A stretch of 7,148 bases of DNA from Desulfobia sp. (GTDB lineage Bacteria > Desulfobacterota > Desulfobulbia > Desulfobulbales > SURF-16), in contig JAUWDC010000052.1 in assembly GCA_030608985.1 (NCBI GenBank), positions 1-7,148 on the forward strand, given 5' to 3'. A program made the translations under genes and the position numbers. Positions 1 through 6,078 of the stretch are shown piece by piece. A model generated the notes under the pieces. It worked only from the letters and a program-made list of their open reading frames with translations. It was not told where the DNA came from and made no database searches. Position 1 is the first letter of the stretch; each line of letters starts with the position of its first letter.

Positions 1-1
1 C

Positions 2-595
2 CACCTTTTACAATCAGCCAAAGACACTCCACAGGAATATATTGTCAACAACCTTGTCCTTCGCGTCATGCAACAGGCTCGGTATTCCACTAATAATGTC
101 GGCCATTTTGGCCTCGCTGCCGACAGTTATACCCATTTTACTTCGCCAATCAGGCGCTACCCTGATCTTGTGGTGCATCGCTCCCTTGCCAAATTGCTCC
201 ACCTTGAGAAAACAGACGACAAGTCCCCCGATATGGCTCTTTCAGAGGCTGCCGACTTTCTCTCTGACCGTGAGCGTATTGCCGTCAAAGCAGAAAGGAA
301 TATGCTGGACCGTCTCAAAGTTTTTTTTATGGAAGATAAAGTCGGTGAGATTTTTGAAGGAATCATCTCCGGTGTGACTTCCTTCGGCCTTTTCATTCAG
401 CTAACAGACAGCCTTATCAGTGGAGCAGTGTCGCTCAGCGATATGGACGGCGATTCCTTCATTGTTGATGAAGAAAATCACCGTATTGTCGGAAGAAACT
501 CCCAAAGCATATTTCAAATCGGAGATCTCGTGACGGTACGACTTCTCAGTGTTGATAAGCAGCGCTGGAGACTAAACTTTATTATTGAGCAGTAA
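2..595 (+). CDS. rnr: Ribonuclease R, C-terminal part (5' end outside window)
   Basis: Partial gene: 197 residues and the stop codon are present, and the reading frame is open to the left edge. RNase R is a cytoplasmic processive 3'-to-5' exoribonuclease that degrades structured RNA and takes part in mRNA and rRNA quality control. What is seen: the end of the RNB catalytic domain, with the family signature HFTSPIRRYPDL at fragment residues 45-56, preceded by a helix ending MQQARYS. From about residue 114 (VGEIFEGIISGVTSFGLFIQL) to about 193 there is an S1 RNA-binding domain. The protein stops at the last S1 strand (RLNFIIEQ), without the lysine-rich tail of the E. coli enzyme. RNase II shares the domain order, but the signature and S1 sequence fit RNase R (VacB type) better. 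The TAA overlaps the ATG of the next gene by one base, so the two are probably translationally coupled. Confidence 0.93.
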   Translation, partial: HLLQSAKDTPQEYIVNNLVLRVMQQARYSTNNVGHFGLAADSYTHFTSPIRRYPDLVVHRSLAKLLHLEKTDDKSPDMALSEAADFLSDRERIAVKAERNMLDRLKVFFMEDKVGEIFEGIISGVTSFGLFIQLTDSLISGAVSLSDMDGDSFIVDEENHRIVGRNSQSIFQIGDLVTVRLLSVDKQRWRLNFIIEQ

Positions 596-1350
596 TGAGT
601 CAACTCCTTGATCAGGTTGCCATTATACTGGTGCGACCCAAGTATGCTGAAAATATCGGCGCCGCAGCCCGTATTGCAGCCAATATGGGGGTAAGCCGGA
701 TATGTGTGGTTCATGATGTTATGCCAACAATGGAACCGATGCTTAAAATGGCCACCCATCACGCATCACACCTTATCCGCAATCTTGAACTCTTTGACAC
801 TCTGGAGGACGCCCTTGCTCCATTTAGCTGGGTAGTCGGCACCAGTGCAAGACAAGGGAGACAACGCCGCTCCATGCGAAGTCTCAAGCCTGCTATTAAA
901 GTAAGCCTTCCCAGATTAAGAGAAAATCATTCCGCTTTTGTATTTGGCCCGGAAGACCGTGGACTATCAAATGAAGACCTAAAGCTCTGCAACATTATCG
1001 CCTCAATTCCCACTGCCGACTTTTCCTCACTCAACCTTGCTCAGTCCGTGGGGATAGTTCTCTATGAAGTATTCAGCGGTGTTCAAGAGATCAACTCTAC
1101 TGCCTCTCAAATTACGACTCTGCCCACACAGGCATCTTCCCGGGAAATGGAGGGAATATACAGCCTTATTGAAAAAACTCTTCAAGAAATAGAGTATTTA
1201 AAAGAAACAGACTATAATCAATGGATGCTCAACATCCGCCATTTTCTTGGCAGAATAGGCCTGCGTGCCAGGGAAGTGAAACTGATTAAAGGTTACTGCC
1301 GTCATATCCTCAGGCTTGCTGAAAGCAACAAATCAGGGAGGACACCATGA
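595..1350 (+). CDS. trmJ: tRNA (cytidine/uridine-2'-O-)-methyltransferase, TrmJ type (SPOUT/TrmH family)
   Basis: 251 residues, the usual TrmJ length. The family transfers methyl from S-adenosylmethionine to the ribose 2'-OH of tRNA, position 32 in E. coli TrmJ; the exact position here is inferred. Three SpoU motifs are visible: motif 1 NIGAAAR at 20-26, with R26 in the place of the catalytic arginine; motif 2 FGPEDRGLSNEDL at 117-129; motif 3 IPTADFSSLNLAQSVGIVLYE at about 138-158, which forms the knotted cofactor site. The C-terminal helices (FLGRIGLRAREVKLIKGYCRHI, 217-238) match the TrmJ extension rather than TrmL, which ends soon after motif 3. The start is the ATG that overlaps the rnr stop (TAATG). 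There is no clear Shine-Dalgarno, consistent with coupling. The end overlaps the next gene by four bases (ATGA). Confidence 0.9.
   Translation: MSQLLDQVAIILVRPKYAENIGAAARIAANMGVSRICVVHDVMPTMEPMLKMATHHASHLIRNLELFDTLEDALAPFSWVVGTSARQGRQRRSMRSLKPAIKVSLPRLRENHSAFVFGPEDRGLSNEDLKLCNIIASIPTADFSSLNLAQSVGIVLYEVFSGVQEINSTASQITTLPTQASSREMEGIYSLIEKTLQEIEYLKETDYNQWMLNIRHFLGRIGLRAREVKLIKGYCRHILRLAESNKSGRTP
1336..1341 (+). promoter_or_regulatory. Ribosome binding site of the formyl-THF cyclo-ligase gene
   Basis: GGGAGG lies inside the last codons of trmJ, five bases before the ATG at 1347. It fixes that start, which overlaps the trmJ stop as ATGA. Confidence 0.8.
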
Positions 1351-1934
1351 CCCCTAACAACAGACATGAATTACGCAAAAAAATACTGGGCCAAAGAGAC
1401 TCTCTCTCTCTGGAAGAAAGACGAGAAAACAGCACGATAATCATCAACAATCTATGGGAAATTAAAAGGTTCTCCTCTGCAAAGAACATCATGCTGTATA
1501 TTAATTTTCGCAGTGAGGTTGAAACCATGCCCTTAATCGAGGCATGCAGACAAAAAAATATTCAGGTTACAGCGCCACTCACTATAGTCAAACCGCCCCG
1601 CCTTATTCCCTATCCAATTACAGACCCTGAAAAAGATTTACGTCCCGGGTACTATGATATTCCAGAGCCGAATTCAGACCGACTCACCCCCTGGGACCCA
1701 GCTCATATAGATGTGGTATTGCTTCCGGGCAGTGTGTTTGACCTGCATGGAGGCCGTCTTGGATATGGGGGAGGCTTTTATGACCGTTTTCTATCACAGG
1801 AAGCGCCCCAGGCTTTGCGGATAGCTCTCGCATTTGAAATGCAGGTTGTTGACAAGGTTCCTGTTCAGGACCACGATATTCCTGTCCATTATCTTGTAAC
1901 AGAAGAAAGAATCCAAAAAATAAAAGACAGATAA
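1347..1934 (+). CDS. 5-formyltetrahydrofolate cyclo-ligase (5,10-methenyl-THF synthetase)
   Basis: 195 residues, normal for the family (known as YgfA, Fau or MTHFS). The enzyme uses ATP to convert 5-formyl-THF to 5,10-methenyl-THF, returning a storage or by-product folate to the one-carbon pool in the cytosol. What is seen: the basic N-terminal ATP-contact helix (LRKKILGQRDSLS, 9-21); the substrate segment YINFRSEVET at 51-60, with E57 in the usual folate-contact position; the diagnostic loop GGRLGYGGGFYDRFL at 135-149; and the C-terminal DHDIPVHYLVTEERI (175-189) with the conserved HDIPV. The start is supported by GGGAGG at 1336-1341. The four-base overlap with trmJ indicates the same operon. 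In E. coli the homologue follows the 6S RNA gene ssrS; there is no room for that RNA here. Confidence 0.93.
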   Translation: MTPNNRHELRKKILGQRDSLSLEERRENSTIIINNLWEIKRFSSAKNIMLYINFRSEVETMPLIEACRQKNIQVTAPLTIVKPPRLIPYPITDPEKDLRPGYYDIPEPNSDRLTPWDPAHIDVVLLPGSVFDLHGGRLGYGGGFYDRFLSQEAPQALRIALAFEMQVVDKVPVQDHDIPVHYLVTEERIQKIKDR

Positions 1935-1945
1935 ACTTCCCAGCC

Positions 1946-1953
1946 AGGAGGAG
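1946..1953 (+). promoter_or_regulatory. Strong ribosome binding site of the HDAC-like gene
   Basis: AGGAGGAG, a near-perfect Shine-Dalgarno about eight bases before the ATG at 1960. It is the strongest in the window and suggests that this gene is translated independently of its upstream neighbour. Confidence 0.85.
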
Positions 1954-1959
1954 AAAGAA

Positions 1960-3003
1960 ATGACTAAAACAGCAATCTTCAGAGACGATTTGTATATGGA
2001 ACATGATCCGGGCTACAGCCATGTTGAATCCCCTGACAGACTCAGGGTCATATATGAAGAGCTTGACAAGAAAGGAGATGACACCGATTTTCTCTTCCCC
2101 TCCGCAGACCCGGCAAGTAGAGACATATTGCTTTTGAATCACTCCGAGGCCCATGTCGATAGAGTCGAACAAACGGCAGGGAGGCGATTTGACGCCCTTG
2201 ACCCGGACACCTCCACATCTCCTCGTTCCTATGATGCCGCCTGCCTGGCCGCTGGTGCTGTTGTGGAAGGAGTCCGACTTCTTGCCGCGGGAGAAATTGA
2301 TAATTGCTTTGCCTTGGTCCGTCCCCCGGGACATCATGCCGAACATGACAGGGCCATGGGGTTCTGTTTATTCAATAATGTTGCAGTTGCAGCACGCTAT
2401 GCGATTGAGAACGAAGGTTTGAAGCGTATTTTGATCATGGACTGGGACCTGCATCATGGCAACGGAACCCAGCATTCTTTCTACAACAGCGACCAGGTTC
2501 TCTATTTTTCCACCCATCAGTACCCTTATTATCCTGGGACAGGAGCCGTATCTGAAGTTGGGACAGGGACTGGTGAAGGATACACTGTTAACGTTCCCCT
2601 CTCCGGTGGACAGGGCGACATGGCTTTTGCCAGAATATTTAATGAGCTCCTAGCTCCGGTAGTCCGTCAATATAAGCCGGAAATGATACTCGTCTCTGCG
2701 GGTTTTGATATCTACCAGGCTGACCCTCTTGGCGGGATGAATGTCACACCTGACGGATTTGCCTATATGGCCAGGGTTCTGAAAGAGCTTGCCGAGGAAG
2801 TCTGTGAAGGTCGGTTGCTTTTGACCCTCGAAGGGGGATACAGTCTCGCCGGTCTTCGGGATGGGGTAATGGCTGTACTCTCTGAACTTAACGGGTCAGG
2901 CCACCTGAGTGACGCAGACATCGATCGCTTCAAAAACAGCTCAGACCCTTTGCCCCTCTTGAATAGCGCACAAATAATTGCAAAAAACTTCTGGAACCTG
3001 TAG
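1960..3003 (+). CDS. Histone deacetylase family protein (class II-like zinc amidohydrolase)
   Basis: 347 residues, a full-length single-domain member of the arginase/deacetylase fold. The family removes acyl groups from lysine side chains or acetylpolyamines using one zinc ion; the substrate here cannot be read from sequence. All expected active-site residues are present: the paired histidines H125-H126 in RPPGHHAEHDRAMGFC; zinc ligands D163 and H165 in MDWDLHHGNGTQ and D255 in ADPLGG; and the transition-state tyrosine Y294 in LEGGYSLAGL. The DWDLHHGNGTQ and GFCLFNN segments resemble class II HDACs and bacterial HDAH enzymes more than AcuC-type class I proteins. No signal peptide or membrane segment, so cytoplasmic. 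It lies 25 bases after the cyclo-ligase and 10 bases before the response regulator. Acetylpolyamine amidohydrolase is an alternative, less likely without its typical insertion. Confidence 0.9.
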   Translation: MTKTAIFRDDLYMEHDPGYSHVESPDRLRVIYEELDKKGDDTDFLFPSADPASRDILLLNHSEAHVDRVEQTAGRRFDALDPDTSTSPRSYDAACLAAGAVVEGVRLLAAGEIDNCFALVRPPGHHAEHDRAMGFCLFNNVAVAARYAIENEGLKRILIMDWDLHHGNGTQHSFYNSDQVLYFSTHQYPYYPGTGAVSEVGTGTGEGYTVNVPLSGGQGDMAFARIFNELLAPVVRQYKPEMILVSAGFDIYQADPLGGMNVTPDGFAYMARVLKELAEEVCEGRLLLTLEGGYSLAGLRDGVMAVLSELNGSGHLSDADIDRFKNSSDPLPLLNSAQIIAKNFWNL

Positions 3004-3013
3004 AATTTTAATT

Positions 3014-4090
3014 ATGACGAAACTAGAAAATATAAACCTGCGCGCTCTATCGCACCCCCAGATACTCTTAGCTGACGATGATGCCCTGGTAAGGGATGCC
3101 GTTGTTAAAATTCTTGAACTTTTCGGATACCAGATCACAGCCGTTCCGGGTGGAAGGGAAGCTCTGGATATCCTTTCTGATGAATATGATGCCATCATAC
3201 TTGACATCAATATGCCAGGGATGAACGGTTTTGAAACGATTCAGGCAATCAACCAGCGGGAGCTGGATATTCCTGTCCTTTTCCTTACAGGGGCAGGGAC
3301 AATGGAGTATGCTGTTAAAGCAATCAGTCTCGGCGCATATGACTTTATTTCCAAGCCCATTGACGATATAGATCTTTTTGAAGTCAAAATCAAAAGGGCT
3401 ATTGAAAAGAGGATGTTCCTCATCAAGGAAAAATCCTACAAACAGGACTTGGAAAAAGAAGTCAAACTCAAGACAAAAGAACTTGCCGAAAAAAATGTTT
3501 TACTAGAGCAGTACAGCCATCATCTCGAAGTCTCCACTGTTAATACAATTATTACCTTGAACACGGCCCTTGAGGAAAAAGACCAGTATACTGCAGGTCA
3601 CACCAGGCGAGTCACTGAATATTCTCAAATGATTGGCCGTGCCATGGATCGTTCCCAGGCAGAACTCAATGTTCTCACACGAGCCTGCCAACTTCATGAC
3701 ATAGGCAAGCTTGTTATTGATGTGAGTTGTATTCAAAAACCAGGTCCATTAACTGATGAAGAGTGGACCCTTGTCAAAAAGCATCCCGAGGTGGGAGAAA
3801 ATATTATCAGGCCATTGAGCTTTCTCGGCAGAGAAGGTACTATAGTCCGTCATCATCATGAACGTCTGGATGGGAAAGGCTATCCTGATGGCATCTGTGG
3901 TGACGAGATCGACCTTCTTACCAAAATTGTCACGGTGGCTGACAGCTATGATGCGATGACGTCAAAACGTGCGTACAAGGTAAATTTACCGAAAGATGCC
4001 GCAATAGAAGAAATGAGAAAGCACTCCAACACCCAATTTGACCCGAAGATTGTTGAGACCTTTATTGACGTTCTGGCAAAGCGAGCGTAA
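3014..4090 (+). CDS. Response regulator with REC and HD-GYP domains (probable c-di-GMP phosphodiesterase)
   Basis: 358 residues from the ATG at 3014. An upstream in-frame TTG at 2978 would overlap the HDAC gene and has no ribosome binding site, so it was not used. Residues about 15-130 form a receiver domain: acidic pocket D21-D22, phosphoacceptor D64 in ILDINMPGMNG, T92 in LFLTGAG, and K114 in SKP. Residues about 137-185 are a charged helix, a likely coiled-coil linker. Residues about 185-358 form an HD-GYP domain: EEKDQYTAGHTRRV (187-200), HD at 228-229 in LHDIGK, H257 in KKHPEVGE, HHHERLDGKGYP (280-291) with an intact GYP, and VAD at 308-310. Such domains usually hydrolyse c-di-GMP to pGpG or GMP with a di- or tri-metal centre. 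No DNA-binding domain and no partner kinase in the window, so it is an orphan regulator here. One small oddity: D236 occupies the place where the family usually has proline (HDIGKxxIP). Confidence 0.92.
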   Translation: MTKLENINLRALSHPQILLADDDALVRDAVVKILELFGYQITAVPGGREALDILSDEYDAIILDINMPGMNGFETIQAINQRELDIPVLFLTGAGTMEYAVKAISLGAYDFISKPIDDIDLFEVKIKRAIEKRMFLIKEKSYKQDLEKEVKLKTKELAEKNVLLEQYSHHLEVSTVNTIITLNTALEEKDQYTAGHTRRVTEYSQMIGRAMDRSQAELNVLTRACQLHDIGKLVIDVSCIQKPGPLTDEEWTLVKKHPEVGENIIRPLSFLGREGTIVRHHHERLDGKGYPDGICGDEIDLLTKIVTVADSYDAMTSKRAYKVNLPKDAAIEEMRKHSNTQFDPKIVETFIDVLAKRA

Positions 4091-4095
4091 CCGAT

Positions 4096-4380
4096 ATGAA
4101 TATTACAGAGAAAGAAGTTATTGCTGTTGCAAACCTGGCCAGACTCAGCCTTAATCCTGATGAGGTAAGTTCTGTGACCGAACAGCTGGATCGTATTCTT
4201 GGCTATGTGGCCAAGCTGAATGAAATTAATACCGATGGTGTAAAGGCGACAAGCCATGTCCAGGCAATCACTAATGTCTTCCGTGAAGACGAGCTTAAAG
4301 ACTCACTGCCCCGTGATGATGCCCTGGCAAACGCGCCGCGGCAAAATGAGGAAGCATTTATAGTTCCCCGGATTATATAA
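4096..4380 (+). CDS. gatC: Asp-tRNA(Asn)/Glu-tRNA(Gln) amidotransferase subunit C
   Basis: 94 residues, the normal GatC length. GatC is the small non-catalytic subunit that wraps around GatA and stabilises its contact with GatB. The GatCAB complex converts misacylated Glu-tRNA(Gln) and/or Asp-tRNA(Asn) to the amidated forms. Family landmarks: VANLARLSLNPDEVSSVTEQLDRIL near the N terminus (about 11-35), NVFREDEL (about 60-67), and the C-terminal NAPRQNEEAFIVPRII (79-94) with the conserved NAP and VP. The start is the first ATG, five bases after the preceding stop, with only a weak Shine-Dalgarno, so coupling to the upstream gene is likely. Its usual partner gatA is not directly adjacent but follows after a 223-base structured spacer. 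Confidence 0.93.
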   Translation: MNITEKEVIAVANLARLSLNPDEVSSVTEQLDRILGYVAKLNEINTDGVKATSHVQAITNVFREDELKDSLPRDDALANAPRQNEEAFIVPRII

Positions 4381-4415
4381 TTCCACACTCTCTTTCCCTG
4401 CAACTACTCTCTATT

Positions 4416-4474
4416 CAGGTATGGCGGGAACTTGCCGTAGGAGAGAGCTCGGAGTCTCGTTCCTCGCTTACCTG
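4416..4474 (+). repeat. Imperfect 59-base palindrome (large hairpin) in the gatC-gatA spacer
   Basis: Arms read by hand: CAGGTA (4416-4421) pairs with TACCTG (4469-4474); GCG (4424-4426) with CGC (4465-4467); GGAAC (4427-4431) with GTTCC (4459-4463). G4423 can wobble with T4468. T4422 and T4464 are single-base bulges. This gives about 15 base pairs. Inside the 27-base loop, GAGA (4443-4446) can pair with TCTC (4455-4458), continuing the right arm. No T-run follows on either strand, so it is not a standard intrinsic terminator. It may be a REP- or MITE-like repeat, or a structured leader of gatA. Confidence 0.6.
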
Positions 4475-4513
4475 CTCGCGAAGAAATGTAAACGATCGCA
4501 GGCACCCTGTGGT

Positions 4514-4533
4514 TGGTTACGAAAAACTAACCA
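4514..4533 (+). repeat. Short inverted repeat in the gatC-gatA spacer
   Basis: TGGTTA (4514-4519) and TAACCA (4528-4533) form a perfect six-base stem around an eight-base A-rich loop. It is AT-rich and weak and no T-run follows, so it is not a convincing terminator. It may be part of the same structured element as the larger palindrome upstream. Confidence 0.4.
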
Positions 4534-4560
4534 TTGACACCCAACGTTCAATACTCCAAA

Positions 4561-4595
4561 TCTGCAATCTCAAGTCCGAAATCCGAAATCCACAG
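4561..4595 (+). repeat. Heptanucleotide tandem repeat, consensus TCCGAAA
   Basis: Five consecutive seven-base units in phase: TCTGCAA, TCTCAAG, TCCGAAA, TCCGAAA, TCCACAG. The third and fourth are identical and the others degenerate. A further similar unit just upstream (TCCAAA, 4555-4560) is one base short. The array ends at the gatA ribosome binding site. The pattern is non-coding and resembles short tandem heptamer arrays found between genes in several bacterial groups. Confidence 0.6.
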
Positions 4596-4599
4596 AGGA
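4594..4599 (+). promoter_or_regulatory. Ribosome binding site of gatA
   Basis: AGAGGA, four bases before the ATG at 4604. It supports that start and sits at the 3' edge of the heptamer array, its first two bases belonging to the last degenerate unit. Confidence 0.65.
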
Positions 4600-4603
4600 C
4601 CCC

Positions 4604-6061
4604 ATGAACCTGAGCGCCCTAACAATACATGAGCTGAACAATTTGCTCAAAAGCAGAGAAACCAGTGCGGTTGAAATTACAAAAGCGGTTTTTGACCGCA
4701 TATCCTCACAAGAAGAAAAAATTGGGGCGTATATCACTCTGAACAGAGAACAGGCCTTGATTGACGCAGAGAAGGCGGATGAAAGACTGTCCGGGCCGGA
4801 CTCCGGCAGCTTGTGCGGCATTCCCCTTTCTATAAAAGACGTCTTGTGTACTCGGGGACTCCGCACGACTGCAGGATCGAAAATTCTGGAGCCGTTTATT
4901 CCTCCTTATGATGCCACCGTTATTGAAAAACTGAGAAATTCGGGGGCCGTTATTGTTGGCAAAGTAAGCATGGACGAATTTGCCATGGGTTCGGCAAATG
5001 AGAACTGTGCATACGGAATACCAAAAAATCCCTGGAATACCGAATACATATGCGGAGGCTCCAGTGGTGGGTCTGCCGCTTCTGTTGCCGCAGATGAATG
5101 TATCGCATCGTTAGGCTCTGATACTGGCGGTTCCATTCGCCAACCGGCATCTCATTGCGGTGTTGTCGGCTTAAAGCCGACCTATGGCCGGGTCTCCAGG
5201 TTTGGGCTCATAGCCTTCGCATCTTCCCTTGACCAGGTTGGTCCTCTAACCAAAGATGTGACCGATTGCGCCATACTTCTTAATGCGATCTGTGGCTATG
5301 ACCCGAAGGATTCAACATCTGTCAAGGAGGGTGTGCCTGACTATTGCTCATCTTTGACAGATGGCCTGAAGGGGATGACCGTCGGAATTCCCCGGGAGTA
5401 CTTTGGAGAAGGGCTTGACCCTGAAGTGGAAAGATCCATTTTGGCTTCCATTGAAAAACTGAAAGAAGCTGGTGCCCAAATATGCGAAGTATCTCTGCCC
5501 CATACGGAATATGGTGTCGCTGCCTATTATATTATCGCCCCTGCTGAAGCCAGCTCTAACCTTGCCCGTTTTGACGGAGTCAGATACGGCAAACGAGATA
5601 TGGAAGCGGAATCTCTTATCGACATGTATAAGGAAAGTCGTTCTTCGGGCTTTGGTGATGAAGTCAAGCGCCGCATCATTATAGGCACCTATGCCCTTTC
5701 TTCCGGCTACTACGACGCCTATTATAAAAAGGCTTCCCAGGTGCGGACCCTCATTATGGAGGACTATAAAAAGGCCTTCAGCCAATGCGATGTTCTTGTT
5801 TCGCCGGTAACGCCTACTCCAGCCTGGAAAATTGGCGAAAAAACCAATGACCCGCTGAGTGTATATCTTTCTGACGCGCTGACAATCCCTGCAAACCTTG
5901 CCGGAATACCCGCGATGTCTGTGCCATGTTCCATAAGCAAGGCAGGGTTGCCAATAGGTTTCCAAATACAGGCGCGCCATTTTAACGAGGAGGCCCTCCT
6001 GAAAGTAGGCTATAACCTTGAACAGCGTCTTGATCTGGTTGGTAAAAAACCAAGTATATAA
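4604..6061 (+). CDS. gatA: Asp-tRNA(Asn)/Glu-tRNA(Gln) amidotransferase subunit A
   Basis: 485 residues, full length for GatA. GatA is the glutaminase of GatCAB: it releases ammonia from glutamine (or asparagine), which is channelled to GatB to amidate Glu-tRNA(Gln) or Asp-tRNA(Asn). It belongs to the amidase signature family, and the Ser-cisSer-Lys triad is intact: K78 in PLSIKDV, S153 in the glycine/serine-rich GGSSGGS (151-157), and nucleophile S177 in [10 protein letters not shown]. Other GatA marks are [11 protein letters not shown] (85-95), [26 protein letters not shown] (189-214), and the C-terminal [15 protein letters not shown] (399-413) and [11 protein letters not shown] (432-442). 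The start is fixed by AGAGGA four bases upstream. gatB does not follow; after 17 bases comes hisC, so GatB must be encoded elsewhere if the complex is complete. Confidence 0.96.
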   Translation: MNLSALTIHELNNLLKSRETSAVEITKAVFDRISSQEEKIGAYITLNREQALIDAEKADERLSGPDSGSLCGIPLSIKDVLCTRGLRTTAGSKILEPFIPPYDATVIEKLRNSGAVIVGKVSMDEFAMGSANENCAYGIPKNPWNTEYICGGSSGGSAASVAADECIASLGSDTGGSIRQPASHCGVVGLKPTYGRVSRFGLIAFASSLDQVGPLTKDVTDCAILLNAICGYDPKDSTSVKEGVPDYCSSLTDGLKGMTVGIPREYFGEGLDPEVERSILASIEKLKEAGAQICEVSLPHTEYGVAAYYIIAPAEASSNLARFDGVRYGKRDMEAESLIDMYKESRSSGFGDEVKRRIIIGTYALSSGYYDAYYKKASQVRTLIMEDYKKAFSQCDVLVSPVTPTPAWKIGEKTNDPLSVYLSDALTIPANLAGIPAMSVPCSISKAGLPIGFQIQARHFNEEALLKVGYNLEQRLDLVGKKPSI

Positions 6062-6078
6062 AAATTTATCCTACTATC

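Noticed and set aside
321..328. Run of eight T in rnr as a slippage or frameshift site
   Set aside because: The frame encodes a normal RNase R sequence on both sides, so there is no sign of a frameshift. A homopolymer of this length is unremarkable in coding sequence.
1684..2346. Long minus-strand open frame of 220 codons opposite the cyclo-ligase and HDAC genes
   Set aside because: It crosses two well-supported genes on the other strand and its translation resembles no family I recognise. It is a shadow frame.
2978..3013. Earlier TTG start for the response regulator, adding 12 residues
   Set aside because: It lies inside the end of the HDAC gene, has no Shine-Dalgarno, and adds residues outside the REC domain. 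The ATG at 3014 gives a normal N terminus.
4416..4480. Intrinsic terminator after gatC
   Set aside because: The large hairpin has bulges and a 27-base loop, and no run of T follows it on either strand.
4534..4562. TTGACA at 4534-4539 as the -35 box of a gatA promoter
   Set aside because: The -35 match is perfect, but at spacings of 16 to 18 the -10 candidates (CCAAAT, CAAATC, AAATCT) match TATAAT poorly. Without transcript data I do not call a promoter.
5348..5980. Long minus-strand open frame of 210 codons opposite gatA
   Set aside because: It is entirely inside gatA, has no recognisable domain, and is explained by codon bias of the sense gene.
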